Of a stretch of 64,000 nucleotides of DNA, positions 43,301-52,769 are shown piece by piece. Made by a program: the position numbers and the translations under genes. The stretch is from Hyphomicrobiaceae bacterium (lineage in GTDB: Bacteria; Pseudomonadota; Alphaproteobacteria; Rhizobiales; Hyphomicrobiaceae), in contig JAWKWE010000005.1 of NCBI GenBank assembly GCA_041397645.1, positions 1-64,000 of the forward strand, in the 5' to 3' direction. The notes beneath the pieces are model-generated. The model was not told where the DNA came from, ran no database searches, and worked only from the letters and a program-made list of their open reading frames with translations. Position 1 is the first letter of the stretch. Each line of letters opens with the position of its first letter.

Positions 43301-45088
43301 GTGACGTCTATTCCTTTGCTGCCGAAGAACGCTCCGTTCCCGGCTGAAGACATCGACGCCTTGAACAAGGTGGTCGCAAAATCGACTCCCCTCCAGCGCA
43401 GCTGGTTGGCAGGATTCTTTGCGGGCTTTGAAGCCGCGCAGGGCGGTGCATCGGCGACGCCAGCGGCTCCGCCTAGGCCGCGTGTTCCCCTCACGATCCT
43501 ATATGCGAGCGAAAGCGGCAACGCAGAAGGACTCGCGCTGAAGGCCAAGAAGGTTGCCGCCAAGCAGGGCTTCGATGCCAAGGTCTTCGACATGGCCGAT
43601 GCAGACATGGCATTGCTCGGCAAGGCTAAGAATATCATCGTCTATGCTGCTACTTGGGGCGAGGGCGATCCGCCCAGCCGCGCAGTTGATTTCTATCAGG
43701 AGCTGATGGGCGATGGCGCCCCGCGCCTCGATGGCGTGCGTTTCGCCGTCCTGGCGCTAGGTGACACCGCCTACGCGCAGTTCTGCGAGGTCGGAAAGCG
43801 CATCGATGCGCGTCTTGAAGCGCTGGGTGGCGTGCGGGCCGCCGATCGCGTCGATTGCGACCTCGACTTCGCCAAGCACGCTTCGGACTGGACGGAAAAG
43901 ACATTCGCCAAGCTTGCGCCAGCCGATACCGGCGGTGGGGCCACCGTCGTGCATGTCGATTTCAAGGGTGCTGCACCTCTTGCCGACGATGAAGATGCCG
44001 AGCCAGCGTTCACTGCTGAAAATCCGCTGGAAGCTGAAATCGCCGCCCTCATCGACCTCAATGGCACCGGTTCGACTCGCGAGACGTGGCACGTCGAGTT
44101 TGCCACGGATGATCCGGCGTTTGTGTATACGCCTGGTGATGCCATCGGTGTGCTGCCCGAAAACGATCCCGAGCTTGTCGATCAGCTTTTGAAAGCGACG
44201 GGGCTGTCGTCGGACGCAGCGCTGTTGCTTAAGCTTCAGAAGTCCTACGACGTCACGACGCTGTCAAAGCCGCTGGTTGAGAACTACGCGAAATTGACGG
44301 GACGTGCCGACGTCAAGGCGTTGCTTGAAGGCGATGCGCTGGCGCGCTTTGGAGCCGACCGCCAACTCGTCGATCTGTTCGAGACTTACCCTGAAGTGCT
44401 CAATGCGGAGCAGCTCGTTTCGGTGTTGAGACCGCTTCCTGGCCGGCTCTATTCGGTTGCCTCCAGTCTGAAGGCGCATCAAGGCGAAGCGCATCTCACC
44501 GTTGGCGCTGTGCGCTGGGAAAGCCATGGAAAGATGCGCAAGGGCGTTGCCTCGACTTATCTCGCCGATCGCCGCAAGGCGGGAACGACGGCGCGCATCT
44601 ACGTCAAGCCCAACCGTCACTTCCGTCTTCCCACCGATGGCAACACACCGATCATCATGATCGGCGCGGGCACAGGTGTTGCGCCCTATCGCGGCTTCGT
44701 GGAAGAGCGCGCAGAGACGGGTGCGACCGGCAAGAGCTGGCTGTTCTTCGGCGAGCGCAACTTCACCAACGATTTCCTTTACCAGCTCGATTGGCAGGAT
44801 CATCTGGCGTCGGGCGCGCTGACCAATATCGATGTCGCCTTTTCGCGTGACCAGCCCGAGAAGATCTACGTGCAGCACCGGCTTTGGGAACGACGCGCGG
44901 AGTTGTTGCGCTGGATTGACGAGGGGGCGCACATCTACGTGTGCGGCGATGAGAAGGGCATGGCAAAGGACGTCGATGCGACACTCGTCAAGATCCTCGC
45001 GGAAAATGCCAAGGGCGACGAGGAAGCGGGTAAGGCAAAGCTGAAGGAATTCACCAAGGCTGGCCGCTACCAGCGCGACGTATATTGA
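43301..45088 (+). CDS. cysJ: Assimilatory sulfite reductase flavoprotein subunit (CysJ-like)
   Basis: 595 residues from a GTG start. A flavodoxin domain (ILYASESGNAEGLALKAKK, with ATWGEGDPPSRA) is followed by a ferredoxin-NADP reductase module: FAD site GRLYSVASS and NADPH site GAGTGVAPYRGF, ending in the aromatic-terminated RYQRDVY. It carries electrons from NADPH to the sirohaem subunit encoded 119 bases downstream. Gene symbol given by analogy with the enterobacterial alpha subunit. Confidence 0.9.
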   Translation: MTSIPLLPKNAPFPAEDIDALNKVVAKSTPLQRSWLAGFFAGFEAAQGGASATPAAPPRPRVPLTILYASESGNAEGLALKAKKVAAKQGFDAKVFDMADADMALLGKAKNIIVYAATWGEGDPPSRAVDFYQELMGDGAPRLDGVRFAVLALGDTAYAQFCEVGKRIDARLEALGGVRAADRVDCDLDFAKHASDWTEKTFAKLAPADTGGGATVVHVDFKGAAPLADDEDAEPAFTAENPLEAEIAALIDLNGTGSTRETWHVEFATDDPAFVYTPGDAIGVLPENDPELVDQLLKATGLSSDAALLLKLQKSYDVTTLSKPLVENYAKLTGRADVKALLEGDALARFGADRQLVDLFETYPEVLNAEQLVSVLRPLPGRLYSVASSLKAHQGEAHLTVGAVRWESHGKMRKGVASTYLADRRKAGTTARIYVKPNRHFRLPTDGNTPIIMIGAGTGVAPYRGFVEERAETGATGKSWLFFGERNFTNDFLYQLDWQDHLASGALTNIDVAFSRDQPEKIYVQHRLWERRAELLRWIDEGAHIYVCGDEKGMAKDVDATLVKILAENAKGDEEAGKAKLKEFTKAGRYQRDVY

Positions 45089-45207
45089 GAATTTTGAGCT
45101 GACCCAAGAACGGGCAGGCACGGGTTGGGCGCAATGCGGTTTGTGGTGCCCGGCCTCACGGCTCTTCCCACAAGGCGAAGGGCAACGACCTCAGGACAAG
45201 TCCAGAC

Positions 45208-46920
45208 ATGACCGACAAGCGCGCCAAGAACGAGATCATCAAGGAAAACAGCCGCCAGCTTCGCGGCACGCTGGCTGAAGGGCTGCAGGATCAGGTTACC
45301 GGCAACATTGCCGAGGACGATCATCAGCTCATCAAGTTTCACGGCTCCTACATCCAGGACGATCGCGACGTGCGTGGAGAGCGCGCGAAGAAGAAGCTGG
45401 AAAAGGCCTTCTCCTTCATGCTGCGCTTGCGCATCCCCGGAGGCGTCTTATCCGCCAAGCAGTGGATCGCGCTCGACGACATCGCGAATAACTACGCCAA
45501 TCACACATTGCGGCTCACCACGCGCGAGACCTTCCAGTACCACGGCGTCATCAAGTCGAACCTCAAGCGCACGATGCAGGCGATAAACAAAGCTGCGCTC
45601 GATACGCTCGCGGCTTGTGGCGACGTCAACCGCAACGTCATGACGGCGTCTAACCCGTATCTGTCGAAGGCCCATAAATCTGCCTACGACCTGGGTGTGG
45701 CGATCAGCGAGCATCTGCTCCCCAAGACCGGCGCCTATCACGAGATCTGGCTCGACGGCGAAAAGGTCGAAGATGTTTCACGTCCGTCCAAGAAGGACGA
45801 AGAGCCGCTTTACGGGGTCCACTACCTGCCTCGCAAGTTCAAGACCGTGATTGCGGTGCCGCCCGATAACGACGTCGATATCTTCGCCCATGACCTCGGC
45901 TACATTGCCATCGTGGAAAAGGGTGAGGTCATCGGCTGGAACGTGACTGTGGGCGGTGGAATGGGCATGACCCATGGCGACACCAACACGTTCCCGCGAA
46001 CGGCCGATTTGATGTGCTTCTGCACGCCAGAGCAAGCGATCAAGCTTGCCGAGTGCGTACTCACTACGCAGCGCGACTGGGGCAATCGCGAGAACCGGGC
46101 TCGTGCCCGTCTCAAGTACACGATCGAGGACAAGGGGCTGGAGAACTTCCGCGCTGAGGTTGAGAAGCGTTGTGGCTTCAAACTGGGCAAGCCGCGCGCC
46201 TACAAATTCGAAAGCACCTCCGACGTGCTTGGGTGGCGCCAGGGCGAGGACAAAAACTGGAACTTCACGCTGTTCGTGGAGAACGGACGCATCAAGGATG
46301 TCGAGGGACGTCGGCTCAAGACCGCCATGCGCGAAATTGCAGAGGCTGGCATTTGCGAATTCGTTTGCACGGCCAATCAGAACGTGACCATGGCGAAGGT
46401 TTCCGCCAAGGCGAAGTCGAAGATCGAGTCCATTCTCAAGGGACACGGTATCTCGTTCGACGTTTCCTCGCGTCTGCGTGCGAACGCGATGGCGTGTGTG
46501 GCGCTGCCGACGTGCGGCTTGGCGCTGGCCGAAAGCGAACGCTATCTGCCGAGCCTTATTTCCAAGCTGGAGGTCAGTTTGGATAAGGCTGGTCTGCGCG
46601 CGGACGACATTGTCATCCGCATGACGGGATGCCCGAACGGCTGCGCGCGGCCTTATCTTGCCGAGATAGGTCTGGTTGGACGCAACCCGGGGCTTTACAA
46701 CTTATACCTCGGCGCAGCGTTCGATGGTTCGCGGCTGTCGAAGCTTTATGCGCAAGACGTCGATGAAGCGCGCATCCTCGAACTGCTTGAGCCGATTTTC
46801 AAAGCCTATGCGAAGGGGCGAGAGAAGGGCGAGCGGTTCGGCGACTTCTGTATCCGCGCCGCCTATGTGAAGGCGACGACAACGGGCAATCAGTTCCACG
46901 CCGACATCAAGCTCGTATGA
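45208..46920 (+). CDS. cysI: Assimilatory sulfite reductase hemoprotein subunit (CysI-like)
   Basis: 570 residues. The sirohaem/[4Fe-4S] ligands are visible as C430, C436 (in ACVALPTCGLALAESE) and C475, C479 (in TGCPNGCARPYLAEIG). RLTTRETFQYHGV and GDVNRNVM near the N-terminal half are also conserved. It reduces sulfite to sulfide for cysteine synthesis. The length and RLTTRETFQYH favour the NADPH-type CysI over ferredoxin-type enzymes, consistent with the CysJ neighbour. Confidence 0.93.
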   Translation: MTDKRAKNEIIKENSRQLRGTLAEGLQDQVTGNIAEDDHQLIKFHGSYIQDDRDVRGERAKKKLEKAFSFMLRLRIPGGVLSAKQWIALDDIANNYANHTLRLTTRETFQYHGVIKSNLKRTMQAINKAALDTLAACGDVNRNVMTASNPYLSKAHKSAYDLGVAISEHLLPKTGAYHEIWLDGEKVEDVSRPSKKDEEPLYGVHYLPRKFKTVIAVPPDNDVDIFAHDLGYIAIVEKGEVIGWNVTVGGGMGMTHGDTNTFPRTADLMCFCTPEQAIKLAECVLTTQRDWGNRENRARARLKYTIEDKGLENFRAEVEKRCGFKLGKPRAYKFESTSDVLGWRQGEDKNWNFTLFVENGRIKDVEGRRLKTAMREIAEAGICEFVCTANQNVTMAKVSAKAKSKIESILKGHGISFDVSSRLRANAMACVALPTCGLALAESERYLPSLISKLEVSLDKAGLRADDIVIRMTGCPNGCARPYLAEIGLVGRNPGLYNLYLGAAFDGSRLSKLYAQDVDEARILELLEPIFKAYAKGREKGERFGDFCIRAAYVKATTTGNQFHADIKLV

Positions 46921-46958
46921 GTACCGCCCGCTAGATCTCTATATGAACTCGCGGCGGC

Positions 46959-47747
46959 CTATTTCGCGTCCTCGCCCGGGGAGGGTTCGGCGGCGCCGGG
47001 CGTAGTTTCGCTGCCTTGATCAGTCGGTGCCGCCTCGCGCGTGGTGGAACTCGACAACGCCGGTTCAGAGTTCTTGGAAACTGCCGGTTGCCAGTTTGTG
47101 TTGGTCATTGCGATGGTTCCACGACGAAATTCCAGATGCTGATCTGAGATGAAGGGCATTCTCATATGGAACGTGAGCGGCTGCGGATCGGTGCGCATGG
47201 CCTGCTCTACCAGATCTGGTCGATCTGGCTTGACCGTGATGAGCTTCAGAGTGAAGCGATAATCGCCCTTTTCGTCGACCACGTAGGGCTTCGTCTTCTC
47301 AGACATTGGATAAAAACGCACGGTCTCGGTGAATGTGCCGTGACCAGGGATCGATAGTGGGGCGAAAGAACGGTTCGGCGCGGTATCGTCCTTCGGGTAG
47401 TCGCCAAGAAATGCGCTGTAGAACCTCGCAGATTTTCTTGGAGCGTCGGCACGGAGGTTTTCGGCGTCGAGTTCCATCGCGAGAACTGTTCCGGTGCGGG
47501 CGCCATCGTTCGCGATCGTGATGGGAACGTTGAAGACGTCGCCTTCACCGTCGCGCGCATAATGAATCATGGGCGGCACATAAACGGAGAGCTCTGCGGT
47601 GCGCAGAGTGCTCTCGTAGTAGGACATGCCCGAAATTGCCAAAGCGAGCGCGGAGAGGATGGTAGCGAAAAGCCCGCCATGGCTGCCATGCTCGAGAATC
47701 CTGCTTGCGTCAGGCTCGCTGCGGCGCGCGCCAATTTTGAACGACAT
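46959..47747 (-). CDS. Uncharacterised membrane-anchored protein
   Basis: 262 residues from the ATG at 47747. About 25 cytoplasmic residues are followed by one hydrophobic segment (GGLFATILSALALAISGMSYYE). A predicted periplasmic beta-rich domain follows (SVYVPPMIHYARDGEGDVF, PITIANDGARTGTVLAMELD), resembling the immunoglobulin-like folds of small exported proteins. The last 50 residues are Ser/Thr/Pro/Glu-rich and likely disordered. No catalytic motif or family was recognised. It converges with cysI and stands alone. Confidence 0.75.
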   Translation of the reverse strand: MSFKIGARRSEPDASRILEHGSHGGLFATILSALALAISGMSYYESTLRTAELSVYVPPMIHYARDGEGDVFNVPITIANDGARTGTVLAMELDAENLRADAPRKSARFYSAFLGDYPKDDTAPNRSFAPLSIPGHGTFTETVRFYPMSEKTKPYVVDEKGDYRFTLKLITVKPDRPDLVEQAMRTDPQPLTFHMRMPFISDQHLEFRRGTIAMTNTNWQPAVSKNSEPALSSSTTREAAPTDQGSETTPGAAEPSPGEDAK

Positions 47748-47822
47748 GAAAATTCCCCTGAACAGCCGTGTGGCGTACACGCATGGAGCGCGCGCCATTG
47801 CGGCGAACGTAGGGCCGCGAGG

Positions 47823-48200
47823 CTATTCGTAGATCGCGTAGACTTTCTTGGCGGGCTCGATGACTTCCCAAATGCCGGTAAAGCCCGCCGGTGAAACAAA
47901 TGCGTCGCCAGCGCGGAACGTTCGCTCCGATGCTCCGTCGTCTCCCGTTACGACCAGGACGCCTTCGAGAATTTGGCAGAACTCGTGTTCGGTAAAGACC
48001 ACGCGCCACTTGCCCGGCTGGCAAGTCCACACGCCGCAATGGAAATGCCCATCCGCGCTTGAATAGAAGTTGTGGGCCGTTTGCACAGGATCGCCGGACA
48101 GAATCCTCTCGGCAAGCGGACGGTAAGGTTGGCTGGGGGGCAGGCTTCCGGCAAAGTCGATCAGCGGGGCAAAGCGCAGCGCAGGGGTATGCTCAGGCAT
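47823..48200 (-). CDS. Cupin-domain protein
   Basis: 125 residues forming one small beta barrel. It has the DUF861/EutQ-like pattern: FHCGVWTCQPGKWRVVFTE, then HEFCQILEGVLVVTGDDG, AGDAFVSPAGFTGIWEV. Metal-binding residues are reduced in this subfamily: an E and a single H remain in FTEHEFCQILEG. Sugar- or amino-group-binding cupins of this kind lack a fixed reaction. It follows the MoxR gene by 69 bases on the same strand. Confidence 0.85.
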   Translation of the reverse strand: MPEHTPALRFAPLIDFAGSLPPSQPYRPLAERILSGDPVQTAHNFYSSADGHFHCGVWTCQPGKWRVVFTEHEFCQILEGVLVVTGDDGASERTFRAGDAFVSPAGFTGIWEVIEPAKKVYAIYE

Positions 48201-48269
48201 GGAAGTCTCTCTCTTGGCTGCGAGGGTTTCGCTTGGTCGTTGGAACGAGAAGACGTTTTGGCCTTTGCG

Positions 48270-49115
48270 CTACTCGTTGCGTCTGCGGTTCATGAATGCC
48301 AGACGTTCCAGAAGGTGAGCATCCTGCTCATTCTTGATGAGCGCGCCCGCAAGCGGCGGGATGAGGCGCCTGGGATCGTTCTCACGCAAGAGCGCGGGAT
48401 CGATGTCCTCATTCAGCAGCAGCTTGAGCCAATCGAGAAGCTCGGAGGTCGATGGCTTCTTCTTCAGGCCCGGCACATCTCGCAATTCGTAAAAGACCCG
48501 CAATGCCTCTTGAACAAGTCGACCTTTCAGCCCGGGGAAGTGGACATCTACAATGCGCGCCATCGTGTCCGCGTCGGGGAATTTTATGAAGTGGAAGAAG
48601 CAACGGCGCAGAAAGGCATCCGGCAGTTCTTTCTCGTTGTTGGAGGTGATCATTACGATCGGGCGGTTCTTCGCTTTGACCGTTTCCCCCGTCTCGTAAA
48701 CGAAGAATTCCATGCGATCGAGTTCCAGAAGCAAGTCGTTTGGGAACTCGATATCGGCCTTGTCAATCTCGTCAATCAGGAGTACCGGGCGCGATTCATG
48801 AGCAAAAGCATCCCACAACTTTCCACGCTTGATGTAGTTGGCGATGTCCTTGACGCGCTCGTCTCCAAGCTGCCCGTCGCGCAAACGCGAAACGGCGTCG
48901 TATTCGTAAAGGCCCTGTTGCGCCTTGGTCGTCGATTTGATGTGCCATTCAATCAGTGGGACGCCGAGTGCCCCGGCGACCTCGGTTGCAAGGACAGATT
49001 TACCGGTCCCGGGTTCGCCCTTGATGAGAAGCGGCCTTTGCAGAGTGATCGCTGCGTTGACGGCGACTTTCAAATCATCCGTTGCGACGTAGCTTTTGGT
49101 GCCTTCGAACTGCAT
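48270..49115 (-). CDS. MoxR-family AAA+ ATPase
   Basis: 281 residues. Walker A is GEPGTGKS (33-40), Walker B LLIDEID (112-118), and a sensor asparagine is in ITSNNEKELPDAFLRRC. MoxR ATPases act as chaperones inserting cofactors or maturing enzymes, usually with a VWA-domain protein. No VWA gene lies next to it in this window, which is unusual. The ATG at 49115 is chosen over far earlier ones because MQFEGTKSYVATDDL matches family starts. Confidence 0.88.
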   Translation of the reverse strand: MQFEGTKSYVATDDLKVAVNAAITLQRPLLIKGEPGTGKSVLATEVAGALGVPLIEWHIKSTTKAQQGLYEYDAVSRLRDGQLGDERVKDIANYIKRGKLWDAFAHESRPVLLIDEIDKADIEFPNDLLLELDRMEFFVYETGETVKAKNRPIVMITSNNEKELPDAFLRRCFFHFIKFPDADTMARIVDVHFPGLKGRLVQEALRVFYELRDVPGLKKKPSTSELLDWLKLLLNEDIDPALLRENDPRRLIPPLAGALIKNEQDAHLLERLAFMNRRRNE

Positions 49116-49787
49116 TGAAACCGGCCTCGCGTTCTTCGCTAAAAAATATGCGCCCCTCGCACGTGGTGGGATGGACTGCGTGCGAAGCCTAAAGACCTTA
49201 CTGAGGTAAGCAAACAGCGCATCGCGACGCGCCAGCCAGGAGGGAGGTATGCGTGGGCACGATGGCAGTGGGTTGGAAAGAAAGTTGCGCCGCTCCTTTG
49301 TGGGGAAGGAGCGGCGCTGGTGGGCCTTGCGAGGCACCACAGGCGCATCCTGGCTGTCCAGGCCAAGTTAGCCGGGGGGGCTTGGCTAAAAGCGCCAACT
49401 TTTGTGCTCGCACTTCACCTGGCGTGCCCGAGACGGACGGTCTCGCGGGAGAGATAAGTCTAGGGCAACCGAGAGGGGCAAGAACTTTCTAATACAATCT
49501 AAGGTAGTCGATGCGAGTAAACACCACGTTAACACTAGGAAGAGATTTAGCATTTCGGCACAGGTGCAAGTCCTCCGGCGCTCAGTGTTTCAGGTTAAGA
49601 TACTGTCACACCTACGTTATCCAGAGCCAATACCGCATTTCGGCGCGCGCACGAGCTTGACAGGCCGTACGCCCCGCCTACATACGGTGCGGCCTTGTTG
49701 GCGGGGACATGAGTCGAACACACGGGATTCATTTGCCCGGCGCCCTGGCTGAAGAAATGGCGTACGCGGCCTCACAGGAGGCGGACG
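49116..49787. other. Intergenic region with hairpin and a promoter-like sequence before dksA
   Basis: 672 bases between divergent MoxR (-) and DksA (+) genes. Bases 49287-49317 form a 12-bp GC-rich stem. A good sigma-70-like pair, TTGACA at 49657-49662 and TACATA at 49679-49684 with 16 bases between, reads toward dksA and would give about 90 bases of leader. A GC-rich inverted repeat (GGCCGTAC...) overlaps the spacer. No convincing gene was found. Confidence 0.5.
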
Positions 49788-50570
49788 ATGAGCAAGAAAC
49801 AGAACGCGAAATCTGGCGCTAAGTCCGGAAGCGGTGCGGCTGCTCGTGTGAAAGCTTCGGCCGGAGCCAAGCAGGAGTCAAAGGCCGCTGGGTCCGCCGC
49901 AAAGGTGGCAAAACCTGCCGCCAAAGTTGCAGCGAAGGGCAAAGCTGCCTCCCTAAAGACGCAGAAGGTCTCTAAGGACAGAGCGCTCACGAAGACCGCG
50001 GCCGCGGTGAAGCAGGCCGTGGTCGCCAAGTCGGCTGTGACGAAGAACGTCGAGGTCCGCAAGACGCCCGCGCGAACCATTGCAGTTTCCAAGTCCGAGC
50101 AATCGAAGAAGACCGAAGGGGGACACAAGAAGATGGCCGCTCGCGCCAAGATATCGGAAATTGTGCTCCCTGCGGACTACCGCCCCTCCGAGGACGAGCC
50201 ATTCATGAACGAGATGCACCGTGCGTACTTCCGCAAACGGCTTCTCGAATGGAAGGACGAAATCCTGCGCCAGACTCGGGAGACGTTGGCGATCCTGCAC
50301 GAGGATTCCACCCAGCACGCCGATCTCGCCGACAGGGCTACGTCTGAAACCGATCGAGCCACCGAGCTGCGCACACGTGATCGCCAGCGCAAGCTGATCG
50401 CGAAGATCGACGCTGCCTTGGCGCGCATCGAAGACGGATCATACGGCTATTGTGAAGAGACAGGCGAGCCGATCGGCTTGAAGCGGCTTGATGCTCGTCC
50501 CATCGCGACGCTATCGGTGGAAGCCCAGGAGCGCCACGAACGCCGCGAGCGCGTGTACCGCGAAGAGTAG
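49788..50570 (+). CDS. dksA: DksA/TraR-family regulator with long basic N-terminal tail
   Basis: 260 residues. Residues 1-115 are almost only Ala, Lys, Ser, Val and Thr, like a histone H1 tail. The DksA core begins near 120: a coiled coil whose tip carries DLADRA (179-184, the DxxDxA motif that enters RNA polymerase), then a zinc-finger region at 219-235 reduced to one cysteine (C222), as in other alphaproteobacteria. It adjusts transcription with ppGpp. An internal ATG at 50133 with AAGGGGG upstream could also yield a core-only form. AGGAGG precedes the first ATG. Confidence 0.88.
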   Translation: MSKKQNAKSGAKSGSGAAARVKASAGAKQESKAAGSAAKVAKPAAKVAAKGKAASLKTQKVSKDRALTKTAAAVKQAVVAKSAVTKNVEVRKTPARTIAVSKSEQSKKTEGGHKKMAARAKISEIVLPADYRPSEDEPFMNEMHRAYFRKRLLEWKDEILRQTRETLAILHEDSTQHADLADRATSETDRATELRTRDRQRKLIAKIDAALARIEDGSYGYCEETGEPIGLKRLDARPIATLSVEAQERHERRERVYREE

Positions 50571-50747
50571 AACGACCTTCAAGAGCCGCTTTGTTGACCT
50601 GCGGATTTGGCTGTCCGTCCAGGCGTGAGAGAGGCTGCCTCATTCGGCGATTTTAGAGTTTGTTGCAATTTGTGACAGCTCTTCATCTAGTGTTAAGATT
50701 TTAAGCGGCACACTGACTAAACCCTGCAGCCGGGATAGTGTGCCTAG

Positions 50748-51053
50748 ATGCAGGGCTTCGTCGTCCACCGCGCAGTCTCGCGCCTGTCAAGGATGTGTCC
50801 CGTGTCTAGTTCTCAGTTGTGCTTGAGAATTCCGGCTGCCGTTCTCGGCGCTTTCGTCATGCTAAGCCCGCACGTTGTGGCTACCGGTCCTGTCGCTCAT
50901 GCCGTTGGCAAGCTCGATCCGGAAGCTTTTGCACTGCCCCTCTCGGGCAACAAGCTTTTCTCTCACAAATCGAGTGGCTTCGTCACGACAGCTACCATCG
51001 AGCTCGATTTGCGCAGGCTCGGTACCGCCGACTTCGGTGACGAAACGCGCTAA
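50748..51053 (+). CDS. Hypothetical exported protein
   Basis: 101 residues at most. A hydrophobic stretch at 27-55 (LRIPAAVLGAFVMLSPHVVA) looks like a signal peptide cut after AHA, leaving about 45 mature residues that end DLRRLGTADFGDETR. Base usage at third positions is GC-rich, like real genes nearby. A shorter start at residue 16 (50793) would give a more usual signal length. No family or ribosome-binding site is clear. The opposite strand is also open across part of this stretch, so the call is tentative. Confidence 0.42.
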   Translation: MQGFVVHRAVSRLSRMCPVSSSQLCLRIPAAVLGAFVMLSPHVVATGPVAHAVGKLDPEAFALPLSGNKLFSHKSSGFVTTATIELDLRRLGTADFGDETR

Positions 51054-51163
51054 GTCCCAAGAGATAGGCATGCCGTAGCTGCGCGCGCCGCCTTGGGTAA
51101 CAAAACTGCCTCGATCGGCGTTATGCTGTGACCAACACAGATAAGAACCGATGGAGGAAATCA

Positions 51164-51832
51164 ATGACCACCACATTCTTGCGCACGGCGCGCGGTGTGA
51201 GCTTGGCTCTCGCCTGCGGAGTGCTTGCAACAGCGGCGCACGCCGATCAGGCGACAATGACCTTCTTCGTCACCAGCAGCGGTCCCGGCGATGGCGCAAA
51301 TCTTGGCGGTCTGTCGGGTGCAGACGCGCAGTGCAAGAAGCTCGCGGAGGCCGTGGGCGCGGGCAATCACACCTGGCGCGCATACCTAAGCGCAAGTGCT
51401 GCCGATGGAGCGGCCGCGGTCAATGCGCGTGACCGCATCGGCAAAGGGCCTTGGACCAATGCCAAGGGCGTCGTCATCGCGACCAGCGTTGAAGATTTGC
51501 ATAGTGCCAACAACAAGCTGTCAAAAGAGACGGCAGTGGACGAGAACGGTGCAGTCATCGCGGGGCGGGGAGACAAGCCCAACCGCCACGACATGCTCAC
51601 GGGCTCGCAGCCGGATGGGACCGCATTCTCAGGCGAGGAAGACAAGACGTGCGGAAACTGGAGCAAGAACGCGCAAGGCTCTGCAGTCGTTGGTCATCAT
51701 GACCGCATGGGTCTCAATGACAGTGCGCCGATGAAGTCGTGGAATTCTTCGCACGGTTCCAAAGGGTGTTCGCAAGACAACCTGCGCTCAACCGGTGGCG
51801 ATGGACTCTTCTATTGCTTCGCGGCGGATTGA
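51164..51832 (+). CDS. Secreted lectin-like protein
   Basis: 222 residues from the ATG at 51164. A signal peptide (LACGVLATAAHA) is followed by FFVTSSGPGDGANLGGLSGADAQC. Further on come HTWRAYLS, NRHDMLTGSQPDG, TCGNWS, VGHHDRMG and SWNSSHGSKGCS...GGDGLFYCFA. These cysteines and WNSSH patterns are typical of the small C-type-lectin/endostatin-like fold found in rhizobial proteins. Four conserved cysteines probably form two disulfides. Ligand unknown. Its 3' end overlaps the next convergent gene by 22 bases. Confidence 0.78.
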   Translation: MTTTFLRTARGVSLALACGVLATAAHADQATMTFFVTSSGPGDGANLGGLSGADAQCKKLAEAVGAGNHTWRAYLSASAADGAAAVNARDRIGKGPWTNAKGVVIATSVEDLHSANNKLSKETAVDENGAVIAGRGDKPNRHDMLTGSQPDGTAFSGEEDKTCGNWSKNAQGSAVVGHHDRMGLNDSAPMKSWNSSHGSKGCSQDNLRSTGGDGLFYCFAAD

Positions 51833-52686
51833 TTGGGTGGCCTGCTTAGGCGGCTAGTTTCGAGAGCTGCCTCCGGGGCAGGCATACGGCGAAAAAATAT
51901 AAAAGCGAGCGACAAGAACGTAACGATTGTCATCCCGGCGGTCATATTGATCAGGTCGGTGACGACGTCGGATGCGACGGAGGCGAGACGTGAGACCTTA
52001 GCAGTTGGCTCGATAAGCAGGGCGCATAATTCTGAGCCAATCCAGGATGGCGCAATTGCGAGACCTGCGCCCGCCATCAGCCGCCAGCTATTTCCTTGGG
52101 TAAGGTTCCATAGGCTGGAAAGTGACGACATGTCGTCAACGGCTCGGGCCGGGTAGACTGGGCTAATGCGTGCGGCGACGAGCCAACCTGGTAAGAGGCC
52201 AAATCCCATCAGCAGCTTATCAAGTGGAGTAATGATCTCGGCGTCTACGGGAGGTATGACTGTCCGGCCAAGTTCGACTAGGCCGAATGAGAACCAAATA
52301 GCGGGTATAAGCGGCGCAAAGACGAGAAGCTCCCACTTCATATAGCGCCAAATGCGCAGTTGAAACGGGTTCAAATCGGAGGTCGTCGGAGGGGTGCCTA
52401 ATAACAGATAGCGGTGCCAAGGCACTGCGATCATCGCGCTCGCCAGTATGAAAGCGATAGTTTGCGTGAACATCAAAATCGTATCGCCAGTCCAGAAATT
52501 CGCACCTGCCGAAATCGTCTTCTGTGGACCTTCAAAAGTCACCCATGTAATCAGACCTCTTGTGATGACGAGAACTATGAGTAGGGGCCAGGAATACGTC
52601 AGGATCGTACCGGCATGCCGCCATGTGAGCCGATAGCAGGCCCAGACGGTTTGCCAGAAGGGCAGTTTGCTTATGTGTGGGTCCAC
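51811..52686 (-). CDS. Uncharacterised multi-span membrane protein
   Basis: 291 residues with about six hydrophobic spans, beginning with a short helix-rich N terminus (FWQTVWACYRLTWRHAG). The spacing of spans fits a small integral membrane protein of the general DUF-type seen beside RlpA and lectin-like genes, but no family is recognised. The tail (about 30 residues) is Ser/Pro-rich. Its 3' end overlaps the lectin-like gene by 22 bases. Confidence 0.72.
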   Translation of the reverse strand: MDPHISKLPFWQTVWACYRLTWRHAGTILTYSWPLLIVLVITRGLITWVTFEGPQKTISAGANFWTGDTILMFTQTIAFILASAMIAVPWHRYLLLGTPPTTSDLNPFQLRIWRYMKWELLVFAPLIPAIWFSFGLVELGRTVIPPVDAEIITPLDKLLMGFGLLPGWLVAARISPVYPARAVDDMSSLSSLWNLTQGNSWRLMAGAGLAIAPSWIGSELCALLIEPTAKVSRLASVASDVVTDLINMTAGMTIVTFLSLAFIFFRRMPAPEAALETSRLSRPPNQSAAKQ

Positions 52687-52769
52687 AATCGCCGCTCAGA
52701 AAAAACGGACACGGAAGAACGCCTCGCAGATTTGCGCGCGCGCCGCAAGTGTGGTGGGGCTGCAATCCG

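Noticed and set aside
49555..49600. GGTGCAAGTCCTCC resembling a tRNA T-arm
   Set aside because: No matching acceptor stem, D-arm or anticodon arm could be folded around it.
50862..51257. Minus-strand frame of up to 131 codons overlapping the hypothetical exported protein
   Set aside because: It has no signal peptide or family, its right end runs into the lectin-like gene, and third-position GC favours the plus frame. Not fully excluded.
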